Part shown: positions 32,654 to 40,261 of the stretch, in pieces
Numbering within the stretch: the first letter of the stretch is position 1
How the letters are laid out: every line of letters starts with the position of its first letter
Virus record (IMG/VR): IMGVR_UViG_3300033150_001135
Span: 28,146-92,145 of that record
Reading direction: 5' to 3' (one strand)
DNA: 64,000 bases
Origin: a virus
Translations under genes and position numbers: made by a program
The notes under the pieces: generated by a model
What the model saw: the letters and a program-made list of their open reading frames with translations, nothing else
Told to the model about the DNA's origin: nothing
Databases searched by the model: none

Positions 32654-33621
32654 GACGTAGTACAGATAAGAAAATTTTCGTTATAGGGGACGTAATGTTG
32701 GATCGTTATATCTACGGAACTACCACTCGTTTGTCTCCTGAGGCACCAGTTCCTGTAGTAGATATAAGCAGAGAGTCCCACTCGCTAGGGGGAGCAGGTA
32801 ACGTATACCAGAACTTAAAAGCACTTGGGGCACGAGTTGCTCTTTTCGGAGTTGTTGGGGCGGATTTACAAGGGAAGTTAGTTAAGGATTTAGTAGTGGG
32901 AGAACCGGTAGGTCTTCAGATTTCTCGTAGTAAACCCACGACTACAAAGACTCGTATCGTAGCGCGTCAACAACAACTTATTCGTTTGGATAGAGAAGAT
33001 AGAAGTGAAATAGAGTGGGAAGCAAGAGAAGCTATTAAAAGTTACGTAATAAGTAACTGTAAAGATGTAGATGGTATTGTTTTTTCAGACTATAACAAAG
33101 GGGTTGTTACAGATGCTTTAGTTACTCCTATTTTGGAACTTGCTAAGAAACGAGATATTCCAGTATTTGTAGATACTAAGAGAAAGGATGTATCCCTTTT
33201 CAATCCTATTACTTTTATTACCCCAAACCACGTGGAACTGGGGAGAGTTACTTTTTGGGACGAACGTCCATGTGAGACAGAAGAGGAAATAAGAAGAGGG
33301 GTAGAACGGTTGTTTAAAGCGATCGATACTAAGTATGTGATTGTAAAAAGAGGGGAGAATGGGACAATGTCCTTTGAGAAGAGAAAAGATAAAGTAGTGA
33401 GTTTCAGAGCTCTCGTACAGACTAGGAAAGTATACGATGTAACAGGAGCTGGGGATACTGTGTTAGCGGTGGTGGTACTAACTTATCTTATGGGATATTC
33501 TATAGAGGAGATAACAAAATTCGCTAACAAGGCGGGTGGTATGGTAGTAGAAAAAATGGGTACTGCCCAGGTAAAGAAGGAAGAACTATTTAACTTAGAA
33601 AAAGAAAAGGAGAGTAAATGA
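32650..33621 (+). CDS. PfkB-family sugar kinase, HldE kinase-domain-like
   Basis: 323 residues from GTG 32650. GDVMLDRY start, SPEAPVPVV, LGGAGNVYQNLKALGA, and DVTGAGDT (anion hole and catalytic Asp) closely follow the heptose-7-phosphate kinase domain of HldE/RfaE. The C-terminal adenylyltransferase domain is absent. The role in a phage modification operon is unknown. Confidence 0.85.
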   Translation: MRRSTDKKIFVIGDVMLDRYIYGTTTRLSPEAPVPVVDISRESHSLGGAGNVYQNLKALGARVALFGVVGADLQGKLVKDLVVGEPVGLQISRSKPTTTKTRIVARQQQLIRLDREDRSEIEWEAREAIKSYVISNCKDVDGIVFSDYNKGVVTDALVTPILELAKKRDIPVFVDTKRKDVSLFNPITFITPNHVELGRVTFWDERPCETEEEIRRGVERLFKAIDTKYVIVKRGENGTMSFEKRKDKVVSFRALVQTRKVYDVTGAGDTVLAVVVLTYLMGYSIEEITKFANKAGGMVVEKMGTAQVKKEELFNLEKEKESK

Positions 33622-33622
33622 A

Positions 33623-34435
33623 ATGAGAGTATTAGCAGTAACATCAGGTGGTATGGATTCTATGGCAATGGGGGTAAAAGCTAAGCATGATGGACATGAA
33701 GTAGTTTTATTTCATGGCGATCTTGGGCAGAAGGCTGAACTACCTGAAAGGCGCGCAGTAAGAGTTTGTGGGGAAATATTAGGAGTGTCTACATACTTTG
33801 TTGATTTGTCGTGGGTTGGTAAGCTAAAAGGTAGTGTACTGACTGATCCAGCATTGGAGGTACCAAAAGGAATCGAATCACTTCGTGAAAGTAACCTTAT
33901 CACAAAAGACTATAGAAAGAAACAACATAAAGGGAAAGGTCTTTGGACTCCTGCTAGAAATGTCATTCTATTGGCGTCGGCTTCGGTATACGCAGAGAGA
34001 TATGGGTTTGATATGCTTACTTTGGGTGCTAACCAAAGTGAAACGGCTTATCCAGACAATAGACTTGAGTTCTTGAAACGGTTTGAATACATGTTAGAAT
34101 ATGGTACTTTAAGAGACATTGAAGTTTCTGCACCATTGTATGAAATGGACAAAGTTGACTTGGTAGAATGGGAATGGAAGAACGGCTATTCTAAAATACT
34201 TGCTCATACGTGGAGTTGTGACTTAGGAGAAGTGTATCAATGCGGAGAATGTGGATGTTGTATGAACCGGAGGTTGGCTTTCTACATAGCAAAACAAAGA
34301 GTGCCTGGAATAGAGGACAATCAGAGGTATGAGAATGAGAACTACTTTAGAGAGGTCTATCTACCAGCGATTCGGAAACCTGGTGCTATGAAAGGAATGT
34401 GGTTTGAAAAATATAGTGAACTTATTCTAAAGTAG
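33623..34435 (+). CDS. queC: QueC-like 7-cyano-7-deazaguanine synthase, copy 1
   Basis: 270 residues. The PP-loop SGGMDS (about 8-13) binds ATP; TPARNVILL and GANQSETAYPD follow the QueC pattern; SCDLGEVYQCGECGCC (about 198-213) is the zinc site. QueC turns carboxy-deazaguanine into preQ0 through the amide intermediate ADG. A second, more divergent copy follows within 20 nt. Confidence 0.85.
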   Translation: MRVLAVTSGGMDSMAMGVKAKHDGHEVVLFHGDLGQKAELPERRAVRVCGEILGVSTYFVDLSWVGKLKGSVLTDPALEVPKGIESLRESNLITKDYRKKQHKGKGLWTPARNVILLASASVYAERYGFDMLTLGANQSETAYPDNRLEFLKRFEYMLEYGTLRDIEVSAPLYEMDKVDLVEWEWKNGYSKILAHTWSCDLGEVYQCGECGCCMNRRLAFYIAKQRVPGIEDNQRYENENYFREVYLPAIRKPGAMKGMWFEKYSELILK

Positions 34436-34454
34436 TGAGGGGAGGCGCTTAGTT

Positions 34455-35156
34455 ATGAGGAGAAAAAAAGATGTATTGATGTGGTCAGGTGGATTAGATT
34501 CGACGATTGCATACTTCTACTTGGGAAAGCCTCGTACTGTGTTTGTAGATTTGGGACATCGTTATGCTAACATAGAACGACTTACCACAGCTACGTTGGC
34601 TAAAGAGTTGGATATGGATTACGTTGTTGATACGAGATTGTTTCTAGGTGATATGGAGAAGGAAGATGCTGAGATACCAATGCGAAATATGTTTCTAGCT
34701 ATGGTGGGTGCTTTGTATGGAGACAATGTTTATATGGTTTTTCAGAAAGGGGAACAGAGTTTACCTGATCGTAGTATAAGGTTTGTTAAAGGAGCATCTC
34801 GTCTTCTATCGTACTTGAATAGTAGAACAGTGGAAGTTTGTAATGTTTTTCCACATCTTACTAAGGCACAAATGATTAGTTGGTATCGTAGTAAGGGATA
34901 TTCTGTAGATATACTATACGAAACTGTTAGTTGTTTTTCTGAGGATGAGTCAGAAATACCATGCGGACGGTGTAAAGCATGCTTTAGAAGATGGATAGCA
35001 TTCGAATGCAATCATTTACCAGTAGGATTCAATAACGATATAACAAAGTGGGATGGAATTCAAGAGTATGTGAAGAAAATGAAGGCAGGGGAATACGATC
35101 AACAACGAGTTAAAGAGACAAAAATAGTATTGGAGCGATATGGATTATGGAAGTAA
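34455..35156 (+). CDS. QueC-like PP-loop protein, copy 2
   Basis: 233 residues. PP-loop SGGLDST (about 11-17), IPMRNMFLAM, QSLPDRS in the QueC substrate region, and zinc cysteines in SC..., CGRCKAC (about 160-180). It is clearly of the QueC family but divergent from its neighbour. The two may form a complex, catalyse the two half-reactions, or use different substrates. Confidence 0.75.
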   Translation: MRRKKDVLMWSGGLDSTIAYFYLGKPRTVFVDLGHRYANIERLTTATLAKELDMDYVVDTRLFLGDMEKEDAEIPMRNMFLAMVGALYGDNVYMVFQKGEQSLPDRSIRFVKGASRLLSYLNSRTVEVCNVFPHLTKAQMISWYRSKGYSVDILYETVSCFSEDESEIPCGRCKACFRRWIAFECNHLPVGFNNDITKWDGIQEYVKKMKAGEYDQQRVKETKIVLERYGLWK

Positions 35157-36244
35157 AATGGGAATTTAGAAAGTTTTGTAGAATATTTGAAATAGTGAAC
35201 AAGTTTTCTTCTCCTAATGATATTTTTCCTCCTAGTAATTATATTTTTGTAGATGCAAAGTTAGGAGGGGTTGCTGTGATATCCTTAGTTGGTGGTGTTC
35301 TATACTACGGGGGGGTGGATACTGCATTGGAAAATGGAGTTTTTCCTATTTCTGTCTTTAGTAAAGTTAGTTCTTTTGTTTCGAAACATGAAAATTTAGT
35401 GGTTAAGAAATTGGAGGATGGTCGTTGGAAATTGACTATAGGACGACTTCGAGTTTACATGCCTTCTATACAAGAAGTTGAATGTGGGTTACCAAGTATA
35501 GAAAATGATGCTATTGTAGCGTTTTCTAACGATGTATTTAATACCATGGGGCGTATGTTATTTTCTGTATCAAAAGATATGAATCGTGTAAATCTTTACG
35601 GTATATGGTATTCACATAAAGATGGTAGACTTTACTGCTCTGATAACTACCGTATCGTGCGAACTGTTCAAGACCACTTGCTAGACAACGTTTCAAACGA
35701 TGTATTTTTTCCTAGAAGATTTCTTGAGCGTACATTTAGTTTAGATGTTTCTCCAGAAGGATTTTCAAGTGGAAACGTTCTTACTTTCTATTATAGTGGA
35801 AAGGAGGAATTTATTTGTTATACTAAGCTCCCCGAACCTAAGATGCCTCCATTCTTAGAAGTGTTTGAAAAATTAGAAGGAGGGAAGCGTATAGCTACTA
35901 TACTTCTAGATACTAGTAAAAGTACATTACTGGATTTTAGTACACTTTTACGTGAGCAAAGTGAGTGGGGTAGATTGAAGGTTTGGATAGAAGGTCAAGA
36001 ACTACTTATAGAAAACTTAGCAAATACTAGTGATGGATCTGACAAAAGTGGGTCAACTTTTAAGCTATCTATTCCAGTTGTGAAATTAGAAAGTGATGAA
36101 AAAAGTATTTCTTTTGTAACTACTACAAGGTTTTTCTTAGAGGCGTTACTCCGTTTCAATTCTTTTGATATTGTTTCTGATAAATGGTTATACTTTAGTA
36201 ACGAAGAGATTGAACACATTGTTTACCTAGTGAAAGGAAAGTAA
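35147..36244 (+). CDS. Divergent DNA sliding clamp (DnaN-like)
   Basis: 365 residues, the length of bacterial beta clamps. The central segment FSVSKDMNRVNLYGIWY...GRLYCSDNYRIVRT matches domain 2 of DnaN (a V-x-x-D-x-x-R...L-x-G core followed by A/S-T/D-D-x-x-R). Overall strand-rich in three blocks. Located two genes before the DNA polymerase. Identity is by pattern and position. Confidence 0.65.
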   Translation: MEVKWEFRKFCRIFEIVNKFSSPNDIFPPSNYIFVDAKLGGVAVISLVGGVLYYGGVDTALENGVFPISVFSKVSSFVSKHENLVVKKLEDGRWKLTIGRLRVYMPSIQEVECGLPSIENDAIVAFSNDVFNTMGRMLFSVSKDMNRVNLYGIWYSHKDGRLYCSDNYRIVRTVQDHLLDNVSNDVFFPRRFLERTFSLDVSPEGFSSGNVLTFYYSGKEEFICYTKLPEPKMPPFLEVFEKLEGGKRIATILLDTSKSTLLDFSTLLREQSEWGRLKVWIEGQELLIENLANTSDGSDKSGSTFKLSIPVVKLESDEKSISFVTTTRFFLEALLRFNSFDIVSDKWLYFSNEEIEHIVYLVKGK

Positions 36245-36246
36245 GT

Positions 36247-37215
36247 ATGGATACTACGACTAAATTTAAGTTGTATTTTGTTATACATCCTGTTCCTACT
36301 TTTAGAATGCAGGAGTTTTTTGAAAAAGGATTATGGAACCGGTTACTTTGTAGTTTTGCTTACAAAGAAAATATATACCAGTTTCTAGAGGCAGTGGATG
36401 ATCCTCACAAAGTGGAGATATTACTTGATAGTGGGGCTTTTACAACAATGACACAAGGTAAAGAAGTAGACATTGATGCATACGTTGACTTTTTGTGGGA
36501 AATGAAGGAGAAGAACTTTAAGTCGTTGTATGCTATTTGTCTTGACACTATTCCTACGGAGTTGGAAACGACACACTTGAATAAGTGTGCAAGAGAGACA
36601 TTTGAAACTTACCAGTATATACGAAGTAAAGGAATAGATTTTGTGGTTCCAGTTTACCATACAGGTGAACCTCTTAGCTGGTTGGATAAGATAGTTGAAG
36701 AGGGGTGTGACTATATTACTGTTGGTGGGGTAGCGAGACGATCGACACGTTCACATAAGAGAGATGCATTTCGTAGAGTTTTCATAAAACTTAGTCGTTT
36801 AGGGTATACTGGTAGAATGCATGGGTTAGGGGTTTACGCATCGGAGTTTTTGAAGGATTTTCCATGGTATTCGGTTGATGCAGCTACAGCTTCTTTGGGT
36901 TCGGGATTCGGAAGTGTTTATGTGTTTGACCCAGAGGTTGAAGAGGTAAAAGCGTACAATGTTTCGGGACTAAAGGCTGGTAGTTCCTCAAATAAAGTAC
37001 GAACGGAGATTGAGAAGAAAGTTTTGGTTAAGTATTTGAATAATGTTGGGTTGGATATAGAAAGTTGGGATGATTTGTCGGAGTATTATGTCCGGTTGGA
37101 GGCATCCTACAGATCATGGAGAGCTTTTGAAAAATTTCTAGCTTCTAGTACTCATTTGAAGAGAAATAGGTTTATGAGTGATGGATACCAAGGTAGTTTA
37201 GACGATGAATTTTGA
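36247..37215 (+). CDS. dpdA: DpdA-like tRNA-guanine transglycosylase homologue (DNA modification)
   Basis: 322 residues. LDSGAFTTM (about 60-68, nucleophile/substrate Asp region) and TVGGVARRSTR (about 158-168, GG-V motif), GLGVYA, then a DAATASLG segment, as in TGT-fold DpdA proteins. The tRNA-binding C-terminal domains of true TGT are missing. Known phage DpdA enzymes exchange guanine in DNA for preQ0 or derivatives. AAAGGAAAG precedes the ATG; the gene overlaps the polymerase gene. Confidence 0.85.
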   Translation: MDTTTKFKLYFVIHPVPTFRMQEFFEKGLWNRLLCSFAYKENIYQFLEAVDDPHKVEILLDSGAFTTMTQGKEVDIDAYVDFLWEMKEKNFKSLYAICLDTIPTELETTHLNKCARETFETYQYIRSKGIDFVVPVYHTGEPLSWLDKIVEEGCDYITVGGVARRSTRSHKRDAFRRVFIKLSRLGYTGRMHGLGVYASEFLKDFPWYSVDAATASLGSGFGSVYVFDPEVEEVKAYNVSGLKAGSSSNKVRTEIEKKVLVKYLNNVGLDIESWDDLSEYYVRLEASYRSWRAFEKFLASSTHLKRNRFMSDGYQGSLDDEF

Positions 37216-39718
37216 CGAAGAACAACAAACAGTAGTTTTTAAACAGGAGGAACTGTTGACTCCTAGAGAGATCAAAAAGTATTTTGGTGTTGGGGTTAGG
37301 GGGCATGGTAAACAACGTTTGTATTCTTTGGATGAAGTGGAGGAGTTGATTAAGAACGGGACTTTTAAGAAATTGGATTCTAAAGCTCCTACAAATCCTT
37401 GTGATACGTGTCCTTTTAAGGGAAAGAAACCTGTTCCAAGTAGTGGTGACTTTAGAAAAGCGAAAGTAGTTTTTGTGGGGGAAGCTCCAGGAAGAAACGA
37501 GGAAAGAGAAGGGATACCGTTTATAGGACAAGCAGGAAGAGTATTAAAGAGAACAATGTCGGAGTTGGGGATTAAAGAAAGTGATGTTGTTTTTACAAAT
37601 ATATGTCGTTGTCGTCCACCCGGTAACCAGCCGCCTCCTGAAAAAGTAGTAAGTAGTTGTAAAAAGTATCTGTTAAAAGAGTTAGAAGAGTTTAAGGGAC
37701 TTATAGTTTTATTGGGTAGTACTGCTTTACAAGCTTTGCTGGGTAAATTCGGAGTATTGAAAATACGGGGGTATGGGTTCTTTAAAGAAGATAGAGACTA
37801 TCTGGTTACCTACCATCCGGCGTATGTATTACGTAACCAAGGAACTGAAGTTGAGAAAAACTTTACTGAGGATCTTAGGAAGGTAAAACAATGGATGGAT
37901 GGTCCTAAAAGTATACTATATGAAACAATAGATACTCCTGAACGATTCGATACGTTTTTGGATAGGATTAGTAGGGTTACTAAGTTTTCTTTTGATCTTG
38001 AAACAACTTCATTGTCTCCATTTGATGAAGATTCAAGAGTATTGTCTATTTCTTTTTCTTGGGGGGAAGGGAAGGAGAAGAACTGGTTTCTACCGTTGGA
38101 ACATAGTTCTAGTCCCTTCTTAGGAGAAACTAGTAAACTAATGAAGAAGCTTCAACCAGTATTCGAAGACAAGGAGAAAAAGATAGTAACTCAGAATGGT
38201 AAGTTTGATGTGAAGTGGCTTAGAAAAAAGTATGGAATTATAGTCAAACGTTTGTGGTTTGACACTATGTTGGCACACTATCTTATAGAAGGTAAGTATG
38301 CTCCTAGAAGTTTGAAGAGTATGGTTTGGAGTTATGATACTGGTTATGGAGGTTATGCAATTTCTACTGATAACCTAGATAAGTTACCGTTAAAAGAAGT
38401 GGGACGATATAATGTTATGGATTCTTTTCTCACTTATCTAATAGCGAGGAAGCAGAAAGATAAGTTACTAGAAGCACAATACTACTTGTTAACACGAATT
38501 CTATCTCCTATTCAGCAAGTTCTAGCTGAGATGGAACTAAGTGGAATTAAATTGGATTGGAATACTCTTGTTTCAAGAGTAGAGCAGACACAAGAAGAGT
38601 TGAAGGATTTAGAGACACGTATGCATGGTTACAAAGAAATAGAGGAGTTGGAAGAGAGAAATAGTAGTCTTGTAAATTTTAATTCATCGAAACAGTTGGT
38701 AGAAGTATTTGGAGCTATCGGTATCTACCCTGCTAAGAGAACGAAGAAAACTGGTTCCGTTTCCACTGATAATGAAGCATTGAAAGAAATTGAAGGGAAA
38801 CATCCTGTGGTAGGTGACCTTCTGGAATATAGAAAAGTTGGTAAAATTCTTTCAACATACTTAGCGCCGTATTATGAGAATTCTAAGGATAGGGTAGTAC
38901 ATGCAAACTATCTACTAGATAGGACTGCTACGGGGCGTTTGTCATGTGAGAATCCTAACCTGCAAAACGTACCTGTTGATGTGAGGAAAGTGTTTACGTG
39001 TAAGAATGACTTTCTATTGGAAGCTGACTATTCACAACTAGAGTTACGTGTGCTTACTTGTTATACGAAGGATGAAAAGTTTGTGGAAGCTTTTAGTAGC
39101 GGCGCTGATATCCATGAAGCAACTCGTTTCAGCATGTTTGGAGAGGAGACTGATCGAAGAAAAAAGAAGGAACAAAGGGTGAAAGCAAAAGGAGTAAATT
39201 TTGGGGTAGTATACGGTATTTCGGAATTTAGTTTAGCAAAAGAATTGAAATGCAGCCACAGGGAGGCTAGGAAATTTATTGATAAGTTTTACGCTACTTA
39301 TGAAGGAGTTGCGAAGTGGGTACAAGATGTTAAAGATTTTGTTAAGAGTAACAAATACTACGAAACAGTGTTTGGGCGTAGAAGATACTTTAGATACTCA
39401 GTTCGTGATAGTATGGCGAGTAAGGAGGCAAAGTTAAGAGAGGCGGTTAACTTTCCTATTCAGTCTACTGCTAGAGACCTGGTTTTTGATGCAGAAGTTA
39501 GGATGTGGCGGGTGATGCGGGAACTTGGAATGAAATCAGAAATGATAGCCGATACGCATGACGCGGTTCTTTTTGATGTTGTGGATAAGGAGTTAGAGGT
39601 TCTAGTTGATATGGCAAAAACTATAATGGAGAATTTTGATCACTTCTCCTTCGTAAATGTACCTATTAAAATCGATCTTTCGTTAGGGAAGGTATGGGGG
39701 GAATTGGAGAAGTTGTAG
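37205..39718 (+). CDS. Family A DNA polymerase with N-terminal HTH and uracil-DNA glycosylase domains
   Basis: 837 residues, four modules. Residues about 15-55 are MerR-like (TPREIKKYFGV...YSLDEVEELI). Residues about 63-215 are a family 4 uracil-DNA glycosylase with CDTC, GEAPGRNE, TNICRCRPPGN and YHPAYVLRN, including the Fe-S cysteines. Residues about 260-420 are a 3'-5' exonuclease (FDLETTS, NGKFDVKWL). Residues about 440-837 are Pol A (DYSQLELR, KGVNFGVVYG, DTHDAVLFD). All catalytic motifs look intact. Confidence 0.9.
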   Translation: MNFDEEQQTVVFKQEELLTPREIKKYFGVGVRGHGKQRLYSLDEVEELIKNGTFKKLDSKAPTNPCDTCPFKGKKPVPSSGDFRKAKVVFVGEAPGRNEEREGIPFIGQAGRVLKRTMSELGIKESDVVFTNICRCRPPGNQPPPEKVVSSCKKYLLKELEEFKGLIVLLGSTALQALLGKFGVLKIRGYGFFKEDRDYLVTYHPAYVLRNQGTEVEKNFTEDLRKVKQWMDGPKSILYETIDTPERFDTFLDRISRVTKFSFDLETTSLSPFDEDSRVLSISFSWGEGKEKNWFLPLEHSSSPFLGETSKLMKKLQPVFEDKEKKIVTQNGKFDVKWLRKKYGIIVKRLWFDTMLAHYLIEGKYAPRSLKSMVWSYDTGYGGYAISTDNLDKLPLKEVGRYNVMDSFLTYLIARKQKDKLLEAQYYLLTRILSPIQQVLAEMELSGIKLDWNTLVSRVEQTQEELKDLETRMHGYKEIEELEERNSSLVNFNSSKQLVEVFGAIGIYPAKRTKKTGSVSTDNEALKEIEGKHPVVGDLLEYRKVGKILSTYLAPYYENSKDRVVHANYLLDRTATGRLSCENPNLQNVPVDVRKVFTCKNDFLLEADYSQLELRVLTCYTKDEKFVEAFSSGADIHEATRFSMFGEETDRRKKKEQRVKAKGVNFGVVYGISEFSLAKELKCSHREARKFIDKFYATYEGVAKWVQDVKDFVKSNKYYETVFGRRRYFRYSVRDSMASKEAKLREAVNFPIQSTARDLVFDAEVRMWRVMRELGMKSEMIADTHDAVLFDVVDKELEVLVDMAKTIMENFDHFSFVNVPIKIDLSLGKVWGELEKL

Positions 39719-39745
39719 TGACTGAGAAAAAAATTAAAAAAAGGC

Positions 39746-39774
39746 TTGATTTTTCTAACAAAGTTCTTTATAAT
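39746..39774 (+). promoter_or_regulatory. Sigma70-type promoter, copy 3, abutting repeat array 1
   Basis: TTGATT (39746-39751), 17 bp, TATAAT (39769-39774). The expected start of transcription is near 39781, which is the A of an ATG and six bases before the first 36-bp repeat unit. Any mRNA would be essentially leaderless. Confidence 0.8.
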
Positions 39775-39780
39775 AGAAGT

Positions 39781-40260
39781 ATGAGAGAGCGAGCCATAGT
39801 CACTGAGAAATCCATGAGTCAAGAGCGAGCCACGTTAGGAAAGAAACCCAGTCGAGAAGAGCGAGCCATGATCTCAAAGAAACCCAGGACGAATAAGCGA
39901 GCCACCTTTCCAAAGAAACCCAATGAAAAGGAGCGAGCCACGGTTCATGAGAAACCCACGATACTTGAGCGAGCCGTAATCGCTGAGAAATCCATGAATA
40001 GAGAGCGCTATCTAAAAACTAAAGACAGCATGAAAGAGAATTGGCAGTTCCTACAAAATAAGACATTGCGTATGCCTACTACTGCCCGCTGTCGAATAAA
40101 TGCTTGCAGAGGATGTTCCTACTTAGAAACTGATACTTTCTGCTTACATCCCGTAAGCATCATAAATTATGTGGTTAGTAGCCAGCATAAAACGGTTCCT
40201 ACTATATTAACCCACTTACACCACATACCGTTCGCTGGCATTTTAAAAGGAGAATCGTAA
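39781..40260 (+). CDS. 12-residue-repeat protein with C-terminal Cys cluster
   Basis: 159 codons. Residues 3-75 are six ERAxxxxEKPxxx-type repeats encoded by the 36-bp array. The C-terminal part has CRINACRGC and a later Cys, a possible zinc site. The first ATG coincides with the predicted transcript start, so translation would be leaderless; a later internal start for the Cys domain alone is possible. In array 2 the same register is interrupted by a stop. Confidence 0.45.
   Translation: MRERAIVTEKSMSQERATLGKKPSREERAMISKKPRTNKRATFPKKPNEKERATVHEKPTILERAVIAEKSMNRERYLKTKDSMKENWQFLQNKTLRMPTTARCRINACRGCSYLETDTFCLHPVSIINYVVSSQHKTVPTILTHLHHIPFAGILKGES
39787..40012 (+). repeat. Bipartite 36-bp repeat array 1
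   Basis: Units begin at 39787, 39823, 39859, 39895, 39931, 39967 and (partial) 40003, exactly 36 bp apart. Consensus: box A GAGCGAGCCA, 8 variable bases, box B GAGAAACCCA (A/G first, one C/T change), 8 variable bases. The variable bases differ in every unit. Confidence 0.9.
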
Positions 40261-40261
40261 C

